Shown here: in pieces, positions 42,615-50,877 of the stretch
Numbering within the stretch: the first letter of the stretch is position 1
Layout: every line of letters begins with the position of its first letter
DNA from: Blastochloris tepida
GTDB lineage: Bacteria > Pseudomonadota > Alphaproteobacteria > Rhizobiales > Xanthobacteraceae
Assembly: GCF_003966715.1 (NCBI RefSeq)
Contig: NZ_AP018907.1
Location: 2,344,001 to 2,408,000, forward strand
DNA: 64,000 nucleotides
Direction of reading: 5' to 3'
Made by a program: the position numbers and the translations under genes
Notes under the pieces: model-generated
The model's input: the letters and a program-made list of their open reading frames with translations, nothing else
What the model was told of the DNA's origin: nothing
Databases searched by the model: none

Positions 42615-44039
42615 ATGACCGACGCCGCCCCAGAGCCCGCACAACGCCCCGCCCCGAAGCCCGCGCCGCCCGCCCGGGCCAGCGCCTCGCTGGCGCTGCG
42701 GCTGTTCGTGACGGCGGCGATCGTCACCACCCTGGTGCTGGCCGTGACCGGCGCCGGCCTGTCGCAGCTCTATTCCGACTCGGTGGAGCGGGCGTTCGAC
42801 CGGCGGCTCAACATCTATCTCAAGGCGCTGGTGGCCGAGGTCACGGTGTCGGAGGCCGACGCCGAGGACGGCGATCTCGGCGAGCCGCTGTTCGATCTGC
42901 CGCTGTCGGGCTGGTACTGGCAGGTGGCGCGCCTCGACAGCGACCCGCCGGCCGCCCGCGCCTCGCGCTCGCTCTACGACCACGCGCTGGAGCGGCTCGA
43001 CGCGCGCGACCTGGAGCCGGACGCCGACGGCGTGCGCCATGGCTATGCCGCGGGTCCGCGCGGCGAGACGCTGCGGGTGGCCGAGCGCACGCTCGACCTC
43101 GGCGAGGGCGGCCGGCTGCTGGTCGCGGTCGGCGGCGATGCCGGCGAGATCGCCGAGGAGGCCGCCCTGTTCGACCGGGCGCTCGCCGTCACCTTCGGCG
43201 TGCTCGCCCTGGCGCTGATCGTCTCGGCGCTGGTGCAGGTGCGCTACGGGCTCAGGCCGCTGCAGGCGCTGTCGCGCCGGCTGGTGGCGATCCGCGCCGG
43301 CTCGGCCGAGCGGCTGGAGGGGCCGTTCCCGCGCGAGATCGCGCCGCTCGCCGACGAGCTCAACGCGCTCATCGCCGCCAATCGCGAGATCGTCGAGCGC
43401 GCCCGCACCCATGTCGGCAATCTCGCCCATGCGCTGAAGACGCCGCTGTCGGTGCTGCTCAACGAGGCCGATGGCCGCGACGACGCGCTGGCCGCCAAGG
43501 TGCGCGAGCAGGTCACGTTGATGCGCCGCGACGTCTCGCGCCATCTCGACCGCGCCCGCACCGCCGCCCGCGCCGCCAACGCGGCGAGCCTCACCGAGGT
43601 TGCGCCGGTGATTTCCGGGCTGGTGCGCACGCTGGAGAAGATCCACGCCGAGCGCGCCCTCGCCTTCGCCATCCGGGTCGATCCCGGCGTGCGCTTCCGC
43701 GGCGAGCGGCACGACCTGGAGGAGATGCTGGGAAACCTGATCGACAACGCCGCCAAATGGGCGGCGGGCCGGGTGGAGATCGAGGTTTTTGCCGAGCCTG
43801 CGCCCGGCGCGGAGCGGCGGTTCCTGCGGGTGGTGGTCGATGATGACGGGCCGGGCCTCACCGCCGACCAGCGCGCATTGGTGGTGAAGCGCGGCCGCCG
43901 ACTCGACGAGACCAAACCCGGCTCGGGCTTCGGGCTCGCCATCGTGGTCGAGACCGCCGCCGATCATGGCGGGCGGCTGGTGCTGGGCAGCGCGCCGATC
44001 GGCGGCCTCAGGGCCGAGCTGATCCTGCCGGCGGGGTGA
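42615..44039 (+). CDS. Sensor histidine kinase, FeuQ/PhoQ-like
   Basis: 474 aa. Pro/Ala-rich cytosolic N-terminus, TM1 about 28-55 (LRLFVTAAIVTTLVLAVTGAG), an acidic periplasmic domain (about 56-180), TM2 about 190-212, HAMP, HisKA box LAHALKTPLSVLLNE with H272 and an HATPase with NLIDNAAKWA, DDDGPGL and GSGFGLAIV. The A-H-A-L-K-T-P-L form of the H box is that of PhoQ/FeuQ kinases. The likely partner is the FeuP-like regulator at 18971, now 23 kb away on the opposite strand. The glycine-zipper lipoprotein follows. Confidence 0.9.
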   Translation: MTDAAPEPAQRPAPKPAPPARASASLALRLFVTAAIVTTLVLAVTGAGLSQLYSDSVERAFDRRLNIYLKALVAEVTVSEADAEDGDLGEPLFDLPLSGWYWQVARLDSDPPAARASRSLYDHALERLDARDLEPDADGVRHGYAAGPRGETLRVAERTLDLGEGGRLLVAVGGDAGEIAEEAALFDRALAVTFGVLALALIVSALVQVRYGLRPLQALSRRLVAIRAGSAERLEGPFPREIAPLADELNALIAANREIVERARTHVGNLAHALKTPLSVLLNEADGRDDALAAKVREQVTLMRRDVSRHLDRARTAARAANAASLTEVAPVISGLVRTLEKIHAERALAFAIRVDPGVRFRGERHDLEEMLGNLIDNAAKWAAGRVEIEVFAEPAPGAERRFLRVVVDDDGPGLTADQRALVVKRGRRLDETKPGSGFGLAIVVETAADHGGRLVLGSAPIGGLRAELILPAG

Positions 44040-44115
44040 GGGTGTCTCGCGACACGCCCGCACCGCCCCTCCCCTCCAGCCCAGCTTTCGCCGGAATCGC
44101 GCCCTACCCGGGCGG

Positions 44116-44136
44116 CCCGGCCGCGATGCGGCCGGG
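44116..44136. terminator. GC hairpin after the kinase gene, possible terminator
   Basis: CCCGGCCGC-GAT-GCGGCCGGG, a perfect 9-bp stem 76 bp after the kinase stop. A TTTTT run follows 9 bp later, too distant for a classical terminator, so this could instead be a dispersed palindrome. Confidence 0.35.
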
Positions 44137-44164
44137 TATCCAACGGTTTTTGCGGAGTTTCCCG

Positions 44165-44638
44165 ATGTCCGTCCGCCAGTCCCTCGCCGCGGCCGCCACC
44201 GTCCTTGCGCTCGGCGGCTGCGCCACCAATGATGGCGGCCCCGGCCCCAAGACCGTGGTCGGCGCCGGCACCGGCGCCATCATCGGCGGGCTGGCCGGCA
44301 GCGCCATCGGCCGCGGCGACGCCGGCTCGGTGGTGGCGGGCGCGCTGATCGGCGGCCTGCTCGGCGGCGCCATCGGGGCCTCGCTCGACGAGCAGGACCG
44401 CCAGCGCGCCTATGCCGCGGAAATGGACGCGCTGGAGAGCGGCCGCTCGGGCGCCCCGGTGGCGTGGCGCAACCCGGACAGCGGCCATTACGGCACCGTC
44501 GTGCCGGGCCCGGCGTTCGACCGCGGCGGCCGCAACTGCCGCGAATACACCCACACCATCTATATCGACGGCCGGCCGCAGACCGCGCGCGGCACCGCCT
44601 GCCGCCAGCCCGACGGCACGTGGCAGCCGATGAATTGA
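44165..44638 (+). CDS. Glycine-zipper outer-membrane lipoprotein (17-kDa antigen/RT0821 type)
   Basis: 157 aa. Signal peptide with lipobox LGGC (C18), so a lipoprotein, then the glycine-zipper segment GAGTGAIIGGLAGSAIGRGDAGSVVAGALIGGLLGGAIG (about 34-72), and a C-terminal domain with REYTHTIYIDGRPQTARGTACRQPDGTWQ, the conserved ending of the RT0821/Lpp0805 family surface proteins. Probably an outer-membrane component; its function in this order is unknown. Same strand as the sensor kinase, 125 bp after it. Confidence 0.88.
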   Translation: MSVRQSLAAAATVLALGGCATNDGGPGPKTVVGAGTGAIIGGLAGSAIGRGDAGSVVAGALIGGLLGGAIGASLDEQDRQRAYAAEMDALESGRSGAPVAWRNPDSGHYGTVVPGPAFDRGGRNCREYTHTIYIDGRPQTARGTACRQPDGTWQPMN

Positions 44639-44673
44639 GGCGGGCGGGGCGTCCCGACAGAGGGCATAGGGCG

Positions 44674-44865
44674 TAGGGCGGGATAGCGCAGCGTATCCCG
44701 CCAGCAGCAGCCAGAACGGCGCAATACGCTTCGCTATTGCGCCCTACGGGCCTTCGTCATCCCGGACGGCGCGCAGCGCCGAGCCGGGATCGCGCGCAGA
44801 AAGAGGGCCCCCTTTCTGAAAACGGTCCCGGGTCGCGCAGCTGAAGCTGCTTGCCCGGGACGACA
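44674..44865. repeat. Family-B inverted repeat followed by family-A composite palindrome
   Basis: 44674-44747: TAGGGCGGGATAGCGCAGCG ... ACGCTTCGCTATTGCGCCCTA. 44756-44865: arm 1 (CATCCCGGACGGCGCGCAGC), linker AAAGAGGGCCCCCTTTCTG, arm 2 (GGTCCCGGGTCGCGCAGCTG ... CTTGCCCGGGACGAC). This arm 2 is the uninterrupted version of the sequence split between IS copies 2 and 3. Confidence 0.85.
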
Positions 44866-44893
44866 GCCTCTCCCCGCGCCGCATCGCCCCGCC

Positions 44894-45757
44894 TCAATAG
44901 ACCTGCTCGACGCGCTTCACCTGATAGCGCGGCTCCTCGTACTTGCCGCGCTTCTGGCGCTTGGGCAGCTCGATCCTGTCGCGCTTGATGTGCTCGTAGG
45001 GCACGGTCTTGAGGATGTGGCGGATGATGTTGAGCCGCGCCCGCTTCTTGTCGTCGGAGGGCACGAGATGCCACGGCGCCCAGGCGGTGTCGGACTTCTC
45101 GAACATCTCGTCGCGCGCCGCCGAATAGTCGTACCAGCGCTTGTAAGATTCCAGGTCCATCGGCGACAGCTTCCAGGTCTTGCGCGGATCGTTGATGCGG
45201 CCCTCCATGCGGCGGGTCTGCTCGTCCTCGCTGACCTCCAGCCAGAACTTGATGAGGATCACCCCGGATTCGACGATCGCCTTCTCCACCGCCGGCACGG
45301 CTTCGAGGAAGCGCCGCGCCATCTCCTCGGTGCAGAAGCCCATCACCCGCTCGACGCCGGCGCGGTTGTACCAGCTGCGGTCGAAGATCACGACCTCGCC
45401 GGCCGCCGGCAGATGCGGCAGGTAGCGCTGGATGTACATCTGCGACTTCTCGCGGTCGCTCGGCGCCGGCAAAGCGATGACGCGGAAGGTGCGCGGGCTC
45501 ACCCGCTCGGTGATCGCCTTGATCGAGCCGCCCTTGCCGGCGCCGTCGCGCCCCTCGAACAGGATGCAGACCTTGAGCCCTTCGCGCTTGACCCATTCCT
45601 GCAGCGCCACCAGTTCGCCGTGCAGGCGCGCCAGCTCGGCCTCGTAGTCCTTGCGCTTGAGCTTGCCGGGTTTGGCGGCGGATTTCGCGGCCGGCTCGCC
45701 GGTGTCGGCGGGGTGAAGCTGCGTGTCGTTTGACTTGTCGTTCGACTTCTTGCCCAT
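44894..45757 (-). CDS. ppk2: Polyphosphate kinase 2
   Basis: 287 aa from MGKKSNDKSN, with GGGAGGT upstream. Walker A FEGRDGAGKGGSIKAI, lid region RVIALPAPSDREKSQMYIQRYLPHLP, DRSWYNRAGVERVMGF and the FWLEVSEDEQTRRMEGR segment identify class I PPK2, which phosphorylates nucleoside diphosphates using polyphosphate (or the reverse). A charged N-terminal tail (about 1-35) is typical. It stands alone, convergent with the lipoprotein gene. Confidence 0.95.
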   Translation of the reverse strand: MGKKSNDKSNDTQLHPADTGEPAAKSAAKPGKLKRKDYEAELARLHGELVALQEWVKREGLKVCILFEGRDGAGKGGSIKAITERVSPRTFRVIALPAPSDREKSQMYIQRYLPHLPAAGEVVIFDRSWYNRAGVERVMGFCTEEMARRFLEAVPAVEKAIVESGVILIKFWLEVSEDEQTRRMEGRINDPRKTWKLSPMDLESYKRWYDYSAARDEMFEKSDTAWAPWHLVPSDDKKRARLNIIRHILKTVPYEHIKRDRIELPKRQKRGKYEEPRYQVKRVEQVY

Positions 45758-45846
45758 GGCACGACCTCCCGGTGACAGGACCTCCCGGCCGGCAACGGTG
45801 CGAGGCGAGCGGAGCGGTGTCAATCGGCGTGTGCGCTTCCGAATCG

Positions 45847-45952
45847 TCATCCCGGGCGAGCGTCAGCGGGACCCGGGATCGTCATCCGGAAAAGAGCCCC
45901 CTTCCGGAACACGGTCCCGGGTCGCGGGCCTTCGGCCCTTGCCCGGGACGAC
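45847..45952. repeat. REP-like composite palindrome, family A
   Basis: Complete copy: arm 1 GTCATCCCGGGCGAGCGTCA ... GACCCGGGATCGTC, linker GGAAAAGAGCCCCCTTCC, arm 2 GGTCCCGGGTCGCGGGCC ... CTTGCCCGGGACGAC. It shows that arms 1 and 2 differ (ATGAC versus ACGAC ends), the basis for judging the IS flank exchange. Confidence 0.85.
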
Positions 45953-46000
45953 AGCCTCTCTCCGCCGCGTCATCCCGGGCGAGCAACGCGAGAGCAACTG

Positions 46001-46969
46001 TCATGCGGTTTTGGGGTCTCGCCAGGGTTTGTTGTCTCGAATCATGGCGTTGAGGATGGTCAGGAGCTTTCTGGCGATGGCGATGAGGGCGACCTTAGCG
46101 GGTTTTCCGCGGGCTTTGAGGTCGGCGTAGAGCTGTTTGGCCCACGGGTTCCAGTGGATGGCGGCGAAGGCGGCGAGATAGCAGGCGCGCTTGAGCGCGC
46201 GGCGTCCGGCCTCGATATGGGCCGGCCGCCGCGCTTTGCCGCTGTCGTTGCGATAGGGTGCGCAGCCGCCGATGGCACCGGCTTGGCGGGGGGTGAACCG
46301 GCCGAGTTCGGGAGCTTCTGCGAGCAGGACGCGGGCCGTCTTGTTGGCGATCCCCGGCACCGAGGTGATGATCTTGGCCTTGGCGTCCATCGCCGGATCG
46401 GCGGCGATCAACGCCTCGATGGCCTGTTCGGCCGCGGCGACGGTCTCGCGCAGGGCGGCGATTTCGGCATCGAGCCGGGCGGTGATGGCCGCCAGGGTGG
46501 GGTGGGCCTTGCGGTTCTCGAGGCGGCGGATGTCGGCCTCGGCGCGGGTGATTTCGCGCACCCAGGCGGTCAGGTCGCTCTGCGCTTGCGAGGGCTCCGG
46601 GAACGGCCGGCAGGGGTGATGCAGCATGAAGGCGCGGATGATGCGGGCGTCGAGCGGATCGCTCTTGGCGCGCTGGCCGCAGGCCTTGGCGAACTGGCGG
46701 CAGCGCCAGCTGTCGACCTGCAGCACGGTGAGGCCGGCCTCGCGCAGCACCGCGACCGCCAGGCGTTCATAGCCGCCGGTCGGCTCCAGGCCGGCGGTGG
46801 TGAGCCCGGCCTTCACCAGGCGCCTGGCCAAGCGCTGGAGAGCCGCGGGGGTGTTATCGACGCGCTCGACCTTGGTGTCGTCGAAGGCGATGTCGAGCCA
46901 GTCCTTGGAGACATCGATGCCCACAAGGTGGGTGGCAAGCGGCGTCGGGTGTGGCAGCATGGCAAGCAT
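46001..46969 (-). CDS. IS110-family transposase (copy 4)
   Basis: 322 aa, MLAMLPHPTPLATH (Leu where other copies have Phe). Catalytic residues as in copy 1. Intact. Confidence 0.93.
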   Translation of the reverse strand: MLAMLPHPTPLATHLVGIDVSKDWLDIAFDDTKVERVDNTPAALQRLARRLVKAGLTTAGLEPTGGYERLAVAVLREAGLTVLQVDSWRCRQFAKACGQRAKSDPLDARIIRAFMLHHPCRPFPEPSQAQSDLTAWVREITRAEADIRRLENRKAHPTLAAITARLDAEIAALRETVAAAEQAIEALIAADPAMDAKAKIITSVPGIANKTARVLLAEAPELGRFTPRQAGAIGGCAPYRNDSGKARRPAHIEAGRRALKRACYLAAFAAIHWNPWAKQLYADLKARGKPAKVALIAIARKLLTILNAMIRDNKPWRDPKTA

Positions 46970-47148
46970 CCCAGGCTTGGAAGCGGGGTCAAAAGCCCCG
47001 TGCAACTGTTCGGGTTGGCTTGGGACGGACGGCCGCTTCTGCTCGCGACGGCCTCGAAGGCTCACCCGGGATACGGCGTGCCGCCCGCACCGGCTCGGGG
47101 TGGCCACCCCGAGCCGGTGCACCCATCAAAGCACAGTTCGCCGTTCCA
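46970..47148 (-). ncRNA. Putative IS110 bridge RNA region (copy 4)
   Basis: Non-coding left end with the same palindrome and guide segments as described at 38437-38615. Confidence 0.6.
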
Positions 47149-47264
47149 ACCCGGGATCGTCATCCGGAAAAGGCTTCCGAACGATTTTCCGCATGGAACA
47201 AACCGCTTCTTAAACGAATGCAACATAGTCTGCGGCCATCGGCATCAAGGAGCGAGCGACCGGC

Positions 47265-48755
47265 ATGGCTGCGCCATCCAACGGGACACCGCAGGAGATC
47301 GAGAAGCTGCGCCGTTATCTGAACGGGCTGTCGCCGGAGGCGTGCGCCAAGGTTGCGGCGGAGCTGGAGCGCGAGGCGCGGGCCGGCGGCCGGGCCGGGC
47401 TCGACGTGGTGCTGCAGGAGCTGCATGCCGGCCTGCGCGGCCGCTTCCCGGCCGAGCAGGAGCGCCGCGAGCTTGCCAATGCGCCGCAGCGCCTGTTCTT
47501 CCAGCCGCTCGGGCCGTTCCTGATCGACGAGACGCCCGCGGCCAAGGTTCGCGGCCGCATTCCCCGCGCCAGCCTGGCCGCGGTGTGGACCTGGATCGCC
47601 CGCGACCTCGTGCCGGTCGATGCCAAGACCTATTCCGAGGCGGTCACCGCGCTGATGCCGGATGACGAGGCGGCCGCGGCCAAGCTCGCCAAGAGCTTCC
47701 AGGACCATGTGCTGGCGCGCATGCGCGCCGTGCTCGATCAGGCCGGCCGCGACGAGGTGGCGGCGCGCCGGCTCGCCGCCCAGTTCCGCTCGCAGCGCGA
47801 GGTCGAGGAGCTGCGCGATATCGTGGCGGTGCTGCGGGCGCGCGACGCGCTGACGGCCATCGCCAGCCGGCTGCCGCCGATCATCCGCAACCTCGCCGAC
47901 GAGACGATGACCGGCGTGCGGGCGGTGTTCAACGCGCCGCTGACCCGCCACCCCGAGGTGTTCCCCTACGCGCTGGTGGTGCTGATGGGGCGGCTGGTCC
48001 AGCCCTGGCAGATCCTGCGCTTCGCCGCGCGCATGGCCGAGACCGACTCGGCGGCCAAGATCGCCGAGATGCCGGCCGCCGCCGCCGCGGTGGAGCTGGC
48101 CTTCGCCGAGCTGGAGCGCCGCGCCCCCGACCTCGGCCCGGCGCTCCGGCGGCGCGACATGGGCACCTTCGCCCAGACGCTGAAGGACGTGCACGACTTC
48201 GTGCGCGGCTTCCGCACCGAGCTCGATCTCGCCGCCGGCTCGCCCTGGGCCAAGCGGCTTGCCGCCGTGCGCAAGGACGTGGCGAGCCTGCTGTCGGACG
48301 AGATCGCCGCCGCCTCGGCCGAGGTGCGCCGCCTGCTCAAGCCGCGCAACCGCCGGGAGGCCGCCGCCGAGCCGCTGATCCCGGCACCCGACGTGGCCGC
48401 CGCCGAGGACGGGGTGGAGCTGGTGCTGCTCTGCCGCAACTATGCCAGCGAGATCGCCCTCAACGAGGCCACCCAGCGGGCGATGTCCGAGCTGAACGCG
48501 CTGCTCGATGCCGGAACCTCGGCGCTGATCGACAGCCTGCGCGCGGCCGGCGACGCCGAGCGGGCGTTCCGCCGTTCGCAGCTCGACCTCGCGGTGGCGC
48601 TCGCCCGGCGGGTGCTCGGCGACACCTTCGCCCAGCTGCTCGCCAAATCGGTCGAGCTTGCCGCACAGGGCCGCCCTGCCGAAAACGGCCGGCCCGCCGA
48701 GCCGGCGCCCGCCTCCGGCGCCGTGATGGAGCGACGACGAGTCGCGCGGTCTTGA
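47265..48755 (+). CDS. Conserved-looking hypothetical protein, 496 aa, helical
   Basis: No family recognised. Almost entirely alpha-helical by composition (Ala/Arg/Glu/Leu-rich), without signal peptide or membrane segments. Recognisable stretches: EIEKLRRYLNGLSPEACAKVAAELEREA at the N-terminus, RIPRASLAAVWTWIARDLVP, DEVAARRLAAQFRSQREVEELRDI and FRRSQLDLAVALARRVLGDTFAQLL near the C-terminus. A disordered tail (about 465-496) follows. GGAG (CAAGGAGCG) precedes ATG 47265. IS copy 4 ends 115 bp upstream and may have separated it from its original neighbour. Confidence 0.8.
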   Translation: MAAPSNGTPQEIEKLRRYLNGLSPEACAKVAAELEREARAGGRAGLDVVLQELHAGLRGRFPAEQERRELANAPQRLFFQPLGPFLIDETPAAKVRGRIPRASLAAVWTWIARDLVPVDAKTYSEAVTALMPDDEAAAAKLAKSFQDHVLARMRAVLDQAGRDEVAARRLAAQFRSQREVEELRDIVAVLRARDALTAIASRLPPIIRNLADETMTGVRAVFNAPLTRHPEVFPYALVVLMGRLVQPWQILRFAARMAETDSAAKIAEMPAAAAAVELAFAELERRAPDLGPALRRRDMGTFAQTLKDVHDFVRGFRTELDLAAGSPWAKRLAAVRKDVASLLSDEIAAASAEVRRLLKPRNRREAAAEPLIPAPDVAAAEDGVELVLLCRNYASEIALNEATQRAMSELNALLDAGTSALIDSLRAAGDAERAFRRSQLDLAVALARRVLGDTFAQLLAKSVELAAQGRPAENGRPAEPAPASGAVMERRRVARS

Positions 48756-49082
48756 CGACGACGCATTCCTCCCTTTGATGCTCCGCAAAGGCTGACGACC
48801 TCCGGCCGCGTAAGACGGCTGCCGGAAGATCCTGTCGCGATCCCGAGCCGCGGTCGCCGAAGATCCCTGTTGCAGAACGGGATTTTTGGCGGCCGACCAT
48901 CGATCGCCGGCCGGGTCGCGCCGGTGGCCGGCCGTTGGCCGCCGCAAGCCCCGCTCCCGCATAAGTAGTTTTGCGAGATCGGTTTTTGGGGATCACGCGG
49001 CGATCTCCCGGCACCCATATAGGGTCGCGGGCAGCCGCGTGGCCGGGTTCGCGCCTGCGGTCGTGAGTTGCGGAGGGGGAGA
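48756..49082. other. Intergenic interval with a decayed family-F-like core
   Basis: No gene seen. GGTCGCCGAAGATCCCTG ... CAGAACGGGATTTTTGGCGG (about 48850-48893) resembles the middle of the family-F element, but its ends and flanking triplets are not preserved. GCGGAGGGGGAGA, a strong ribosome site, ends at the ccmI start. Confidence 0.5.
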
Positions 49083-50282
49083 ATGCTGTCATTCTGGGTT
49101 GCGATCGCCGTGATGACCGGCGTCGCCGCGCTGGCGGTGCTGGTGCCGCTGCTGCGACGGCAGGAGGCGGCCGCCGCCCCCGACCTCGCCGTCTATCGCG
49201 ACCAGTTGAGCGAGATCGAGCGCGACCTCAAATCCGGCCTGATCAGCGCCGACGAGGGCGAGGCCGCCCGCATCGAGGTCAAGCGCCGCCTGCTCGCCGC
49301 CGCCGACCGCAGCGGCGCCGAGGGCGCGGCCAAGCGCGGCCGCCGCAAGCGCTGGGCGCTGGTGTTCAGCGGGCTGGTGTTCGTGCCGATGCTGTCGATC
49401 GGCGCCTATTTCATCATCGGCGTGCCCGAAATGCCCGACCAGCCGCTGGCCGCCCGCCTGCAGGCCCCGGCCGACCACCAGAACTTCGCGGCGCTGGTGC
49501 AGCAGGTCGAGGCGCGGCTGGCGCAGAACCCCGACGACGGCCGCGGCTGGGAGCTGTTGGCGCCGGTCTATCTGCGCTCCGGCCGCTACCAGGACGCGGT
49601 GAAGGCGCGCCAGAACGCGCTGCGGCTGCTCGGCGCCACCGCCGATCGCGAGGCCGACCTCGGCGAGGCGCTGTTCGCCGCCGGCGCCGACATCGTGACG
49701 GCGGACTCGCGCGCCGCCTTCGAGCGGGCGCTGACGCTCGATCCCAAGCAGCCCAAGGCCCACTATTTCCTCGGCGTCGCCGAGCAGCAGGCCGGCAATG
49801 TCGAGGCCGCCGCCGCCCGCTGGCGGGCGCTGCTCGCCGCCTCGCCGCCCGATGCGCCCTGGCGCAGCGTGGTCGAGCAGTCGCTGGTCGAGCTCGCCAC
49901 CGCCACCCAGCCGCAGCCGGACAAGCTCCAGTCCGCCGCGCCCCAATCCGCCTCGCCTCATCCCGACAAGCCGCTGCCGGGACCGCGCGTCGAGAACGCC
50001 GCGCGGCTGGCCGAGCAGCAGGCGGAGAAGCAGGCGGGCGAGCTGCCGCCCGAGGTGCACCTGTCGATGATCCGCGCCATGGTCGAGGTGCTGGAGCAGA
50101 AGCTCAAGACCGACACCGGCGACGTCGAGGGCTGGATGCGGCTCGTGCGCTCCCATATGGTGCTCGGCGACAGCGAGAAGGCCAAGACGGCGCTGGCCTC
50201 CGCCCGCACGGCCCTGGCGGGCGACGCCGACAAGCTCAAGCGCCTCGACGACTACGCCAAGGAACTCGGCCTCGGGGGCTGA
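49083..50282 (+). CDS. ccmI: Cytochrome c maturation protein CcmI (CycH)
   Basis: 399 aa. Two N-terminal membrane segments (MLSFWVAIAVMTGVAALAVLVPLL and about 93-113, RWALVFSGLVFVPMLSIGAYFIIG) flank a cytoplasmic loop with YRDQLSEIERDLKSGLISADEGEAARIEVKRRLL, the CcmI hallmark. The periplasmic C-terminal part carries TPR repeats (NPDDGRGWELLAPVYLRSGRYQDAVKA; DPKQPKAHYFLGVAEQQAGNVEAA). It presents apocytochrome c to the CcmF/CcmH haem-ligation complex. First gene of ccmI-ccmE-ccmF-(repeats)-ccmH; a strong GGAGGGGGAG site precedes the ATG. Confidence 0.96.
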   Translation: MLSFWVAIAVMTGVAALAVLVPLLRRQEAAAAPDLAVYRDQLSEIERDLKSGLISADEGEAARIEVKRRLLAAADRSGAEGAAKRGRRKRWALVFSGLVFVPMLSIGAYFIIGVPEMPDQPLAARLQAPADHQNFAALVQQVEARLAQNPDDGRGWELLAPVYLRSGRYQDAVKARQNALRLLGATADREADLGEALFAAGADIVTADSRAAFERALTLDPKQPKAHYFLGVAEQQAGNVEAAAARWRALLAASPPDAPWRSVVEQSLVELATATQPQPDKLQSAAPQSASPHPDKPLPGPRVENAARLAEQQAEKQAGELPPEVHLSMIRAMVEVLEQKLKTDTGDVEGWMRLVRSHMVLGDSEKAKTALASARTALAGDADKLKRLDDYAKELGLGG

Positions 50283-50315
50283 TCGACATGTCCATTGCGC
50301 AAGGGTGAGCCGGCC

Positions 50316-50834
50316 ATGACCCGCAAGCAACGTCGTCTCGTTCTGATCGGATCGGCCCTGGCCGTGCTGGCGGTCGCCACCGGACTGGTGCTGAGCGCGC
50401 TGAACGACTCCATCGTCTTCTTCAACTCGCCCACCGACGTGGTCGAGAAGGGCGTGCAGCCCGGCACGCGCATCCGGCTCGGCGGGCTGGTCGAGAACGG
50501 CACGGTCGAGCGCGGCGAAAAGCTCGCCGTCAGCTTCCGGATCACCGATGGCAACAAGGCCATCCCGGTGACCTATACCGGCATCCTGCCCGACCTGTTC
50601 CGCGAGGGCCAGGGCGTGGTGACCGAGGGCAGCATGGGCCCCGACGGCATCTTCCGCGCCGACAGCGTGCTCGCCAAGCACGACGAGAACTACATGCCGC
50701 GCGAGGTCTCCGACGCGCTGAAGAAGCAGGGCTACTGGCAGGGCAACGAGGCGGCGGGGGGAGCCGCCAAACCCGGCGCAACGCCGCCGGGCGCCGCGCC
50801 GGCCAATGCCCCGGCGCCGACTGTGCAGCATTGA
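50316..50834 (+). CDS. ccmE: Haem chaperone CcmE (CycJ)
   Basis: 172 aa from [12 protein letters not shown]. One N-terminal membrane anchor (about 8-27), an OB-fold periplasmic domain, and the haem-binding motif [10 protein letters not shown] with covalent-binding H122 and Y126. The Pro/Ala-rich C-terminal tail is normal. It receives haem from CcmC (not in window) and passes it to CcmF. It follows ccmI by 33 bp. Confidence 0.97.
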   Translation: MTRKQRRLVLIGSALAVLAVATGLVLSALNDSIVFFNSPTDVVEKGVQPGTRIRLGGLVENGTVERGEKLAVSFRITDGNKAIPVTYTGILPDLFREGQGVVTEGSMGPDGIFRADSVLAKHDENYMPREVSDALKKQGYWQGNEAAGGAAKPGATPPGAAPANAPAPTVQH

Positions 50835-50877
50835 TGACGATCCGGATCGCTGACGATCCCGCAGCAAGGATGAGCGC

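Larger units (their letters stand above)
45993..47150 (-). mobile_element. IS110-family insertion sequence, copy 4
   Basis: Same element; junctions AG|CAACTGTC at 45993 and CGTTCCA|AC at 47148-47150. The flanks rejoin to CATCCCGGGCGAGCAACGCG-AG-AC-CCGGGATCGTC, a normal arm 1, so this copy has not exchanged flanks. The right side runs toward the 496-aa gene. Confidence 0.93.

Noticed and set aside
48850..48893. Fifth MITE family-F copy
   Set aside because: Only the central inverted segment resembles the family; terminal repeats and flanking triplets are absent, so it is noted as decayed at best.
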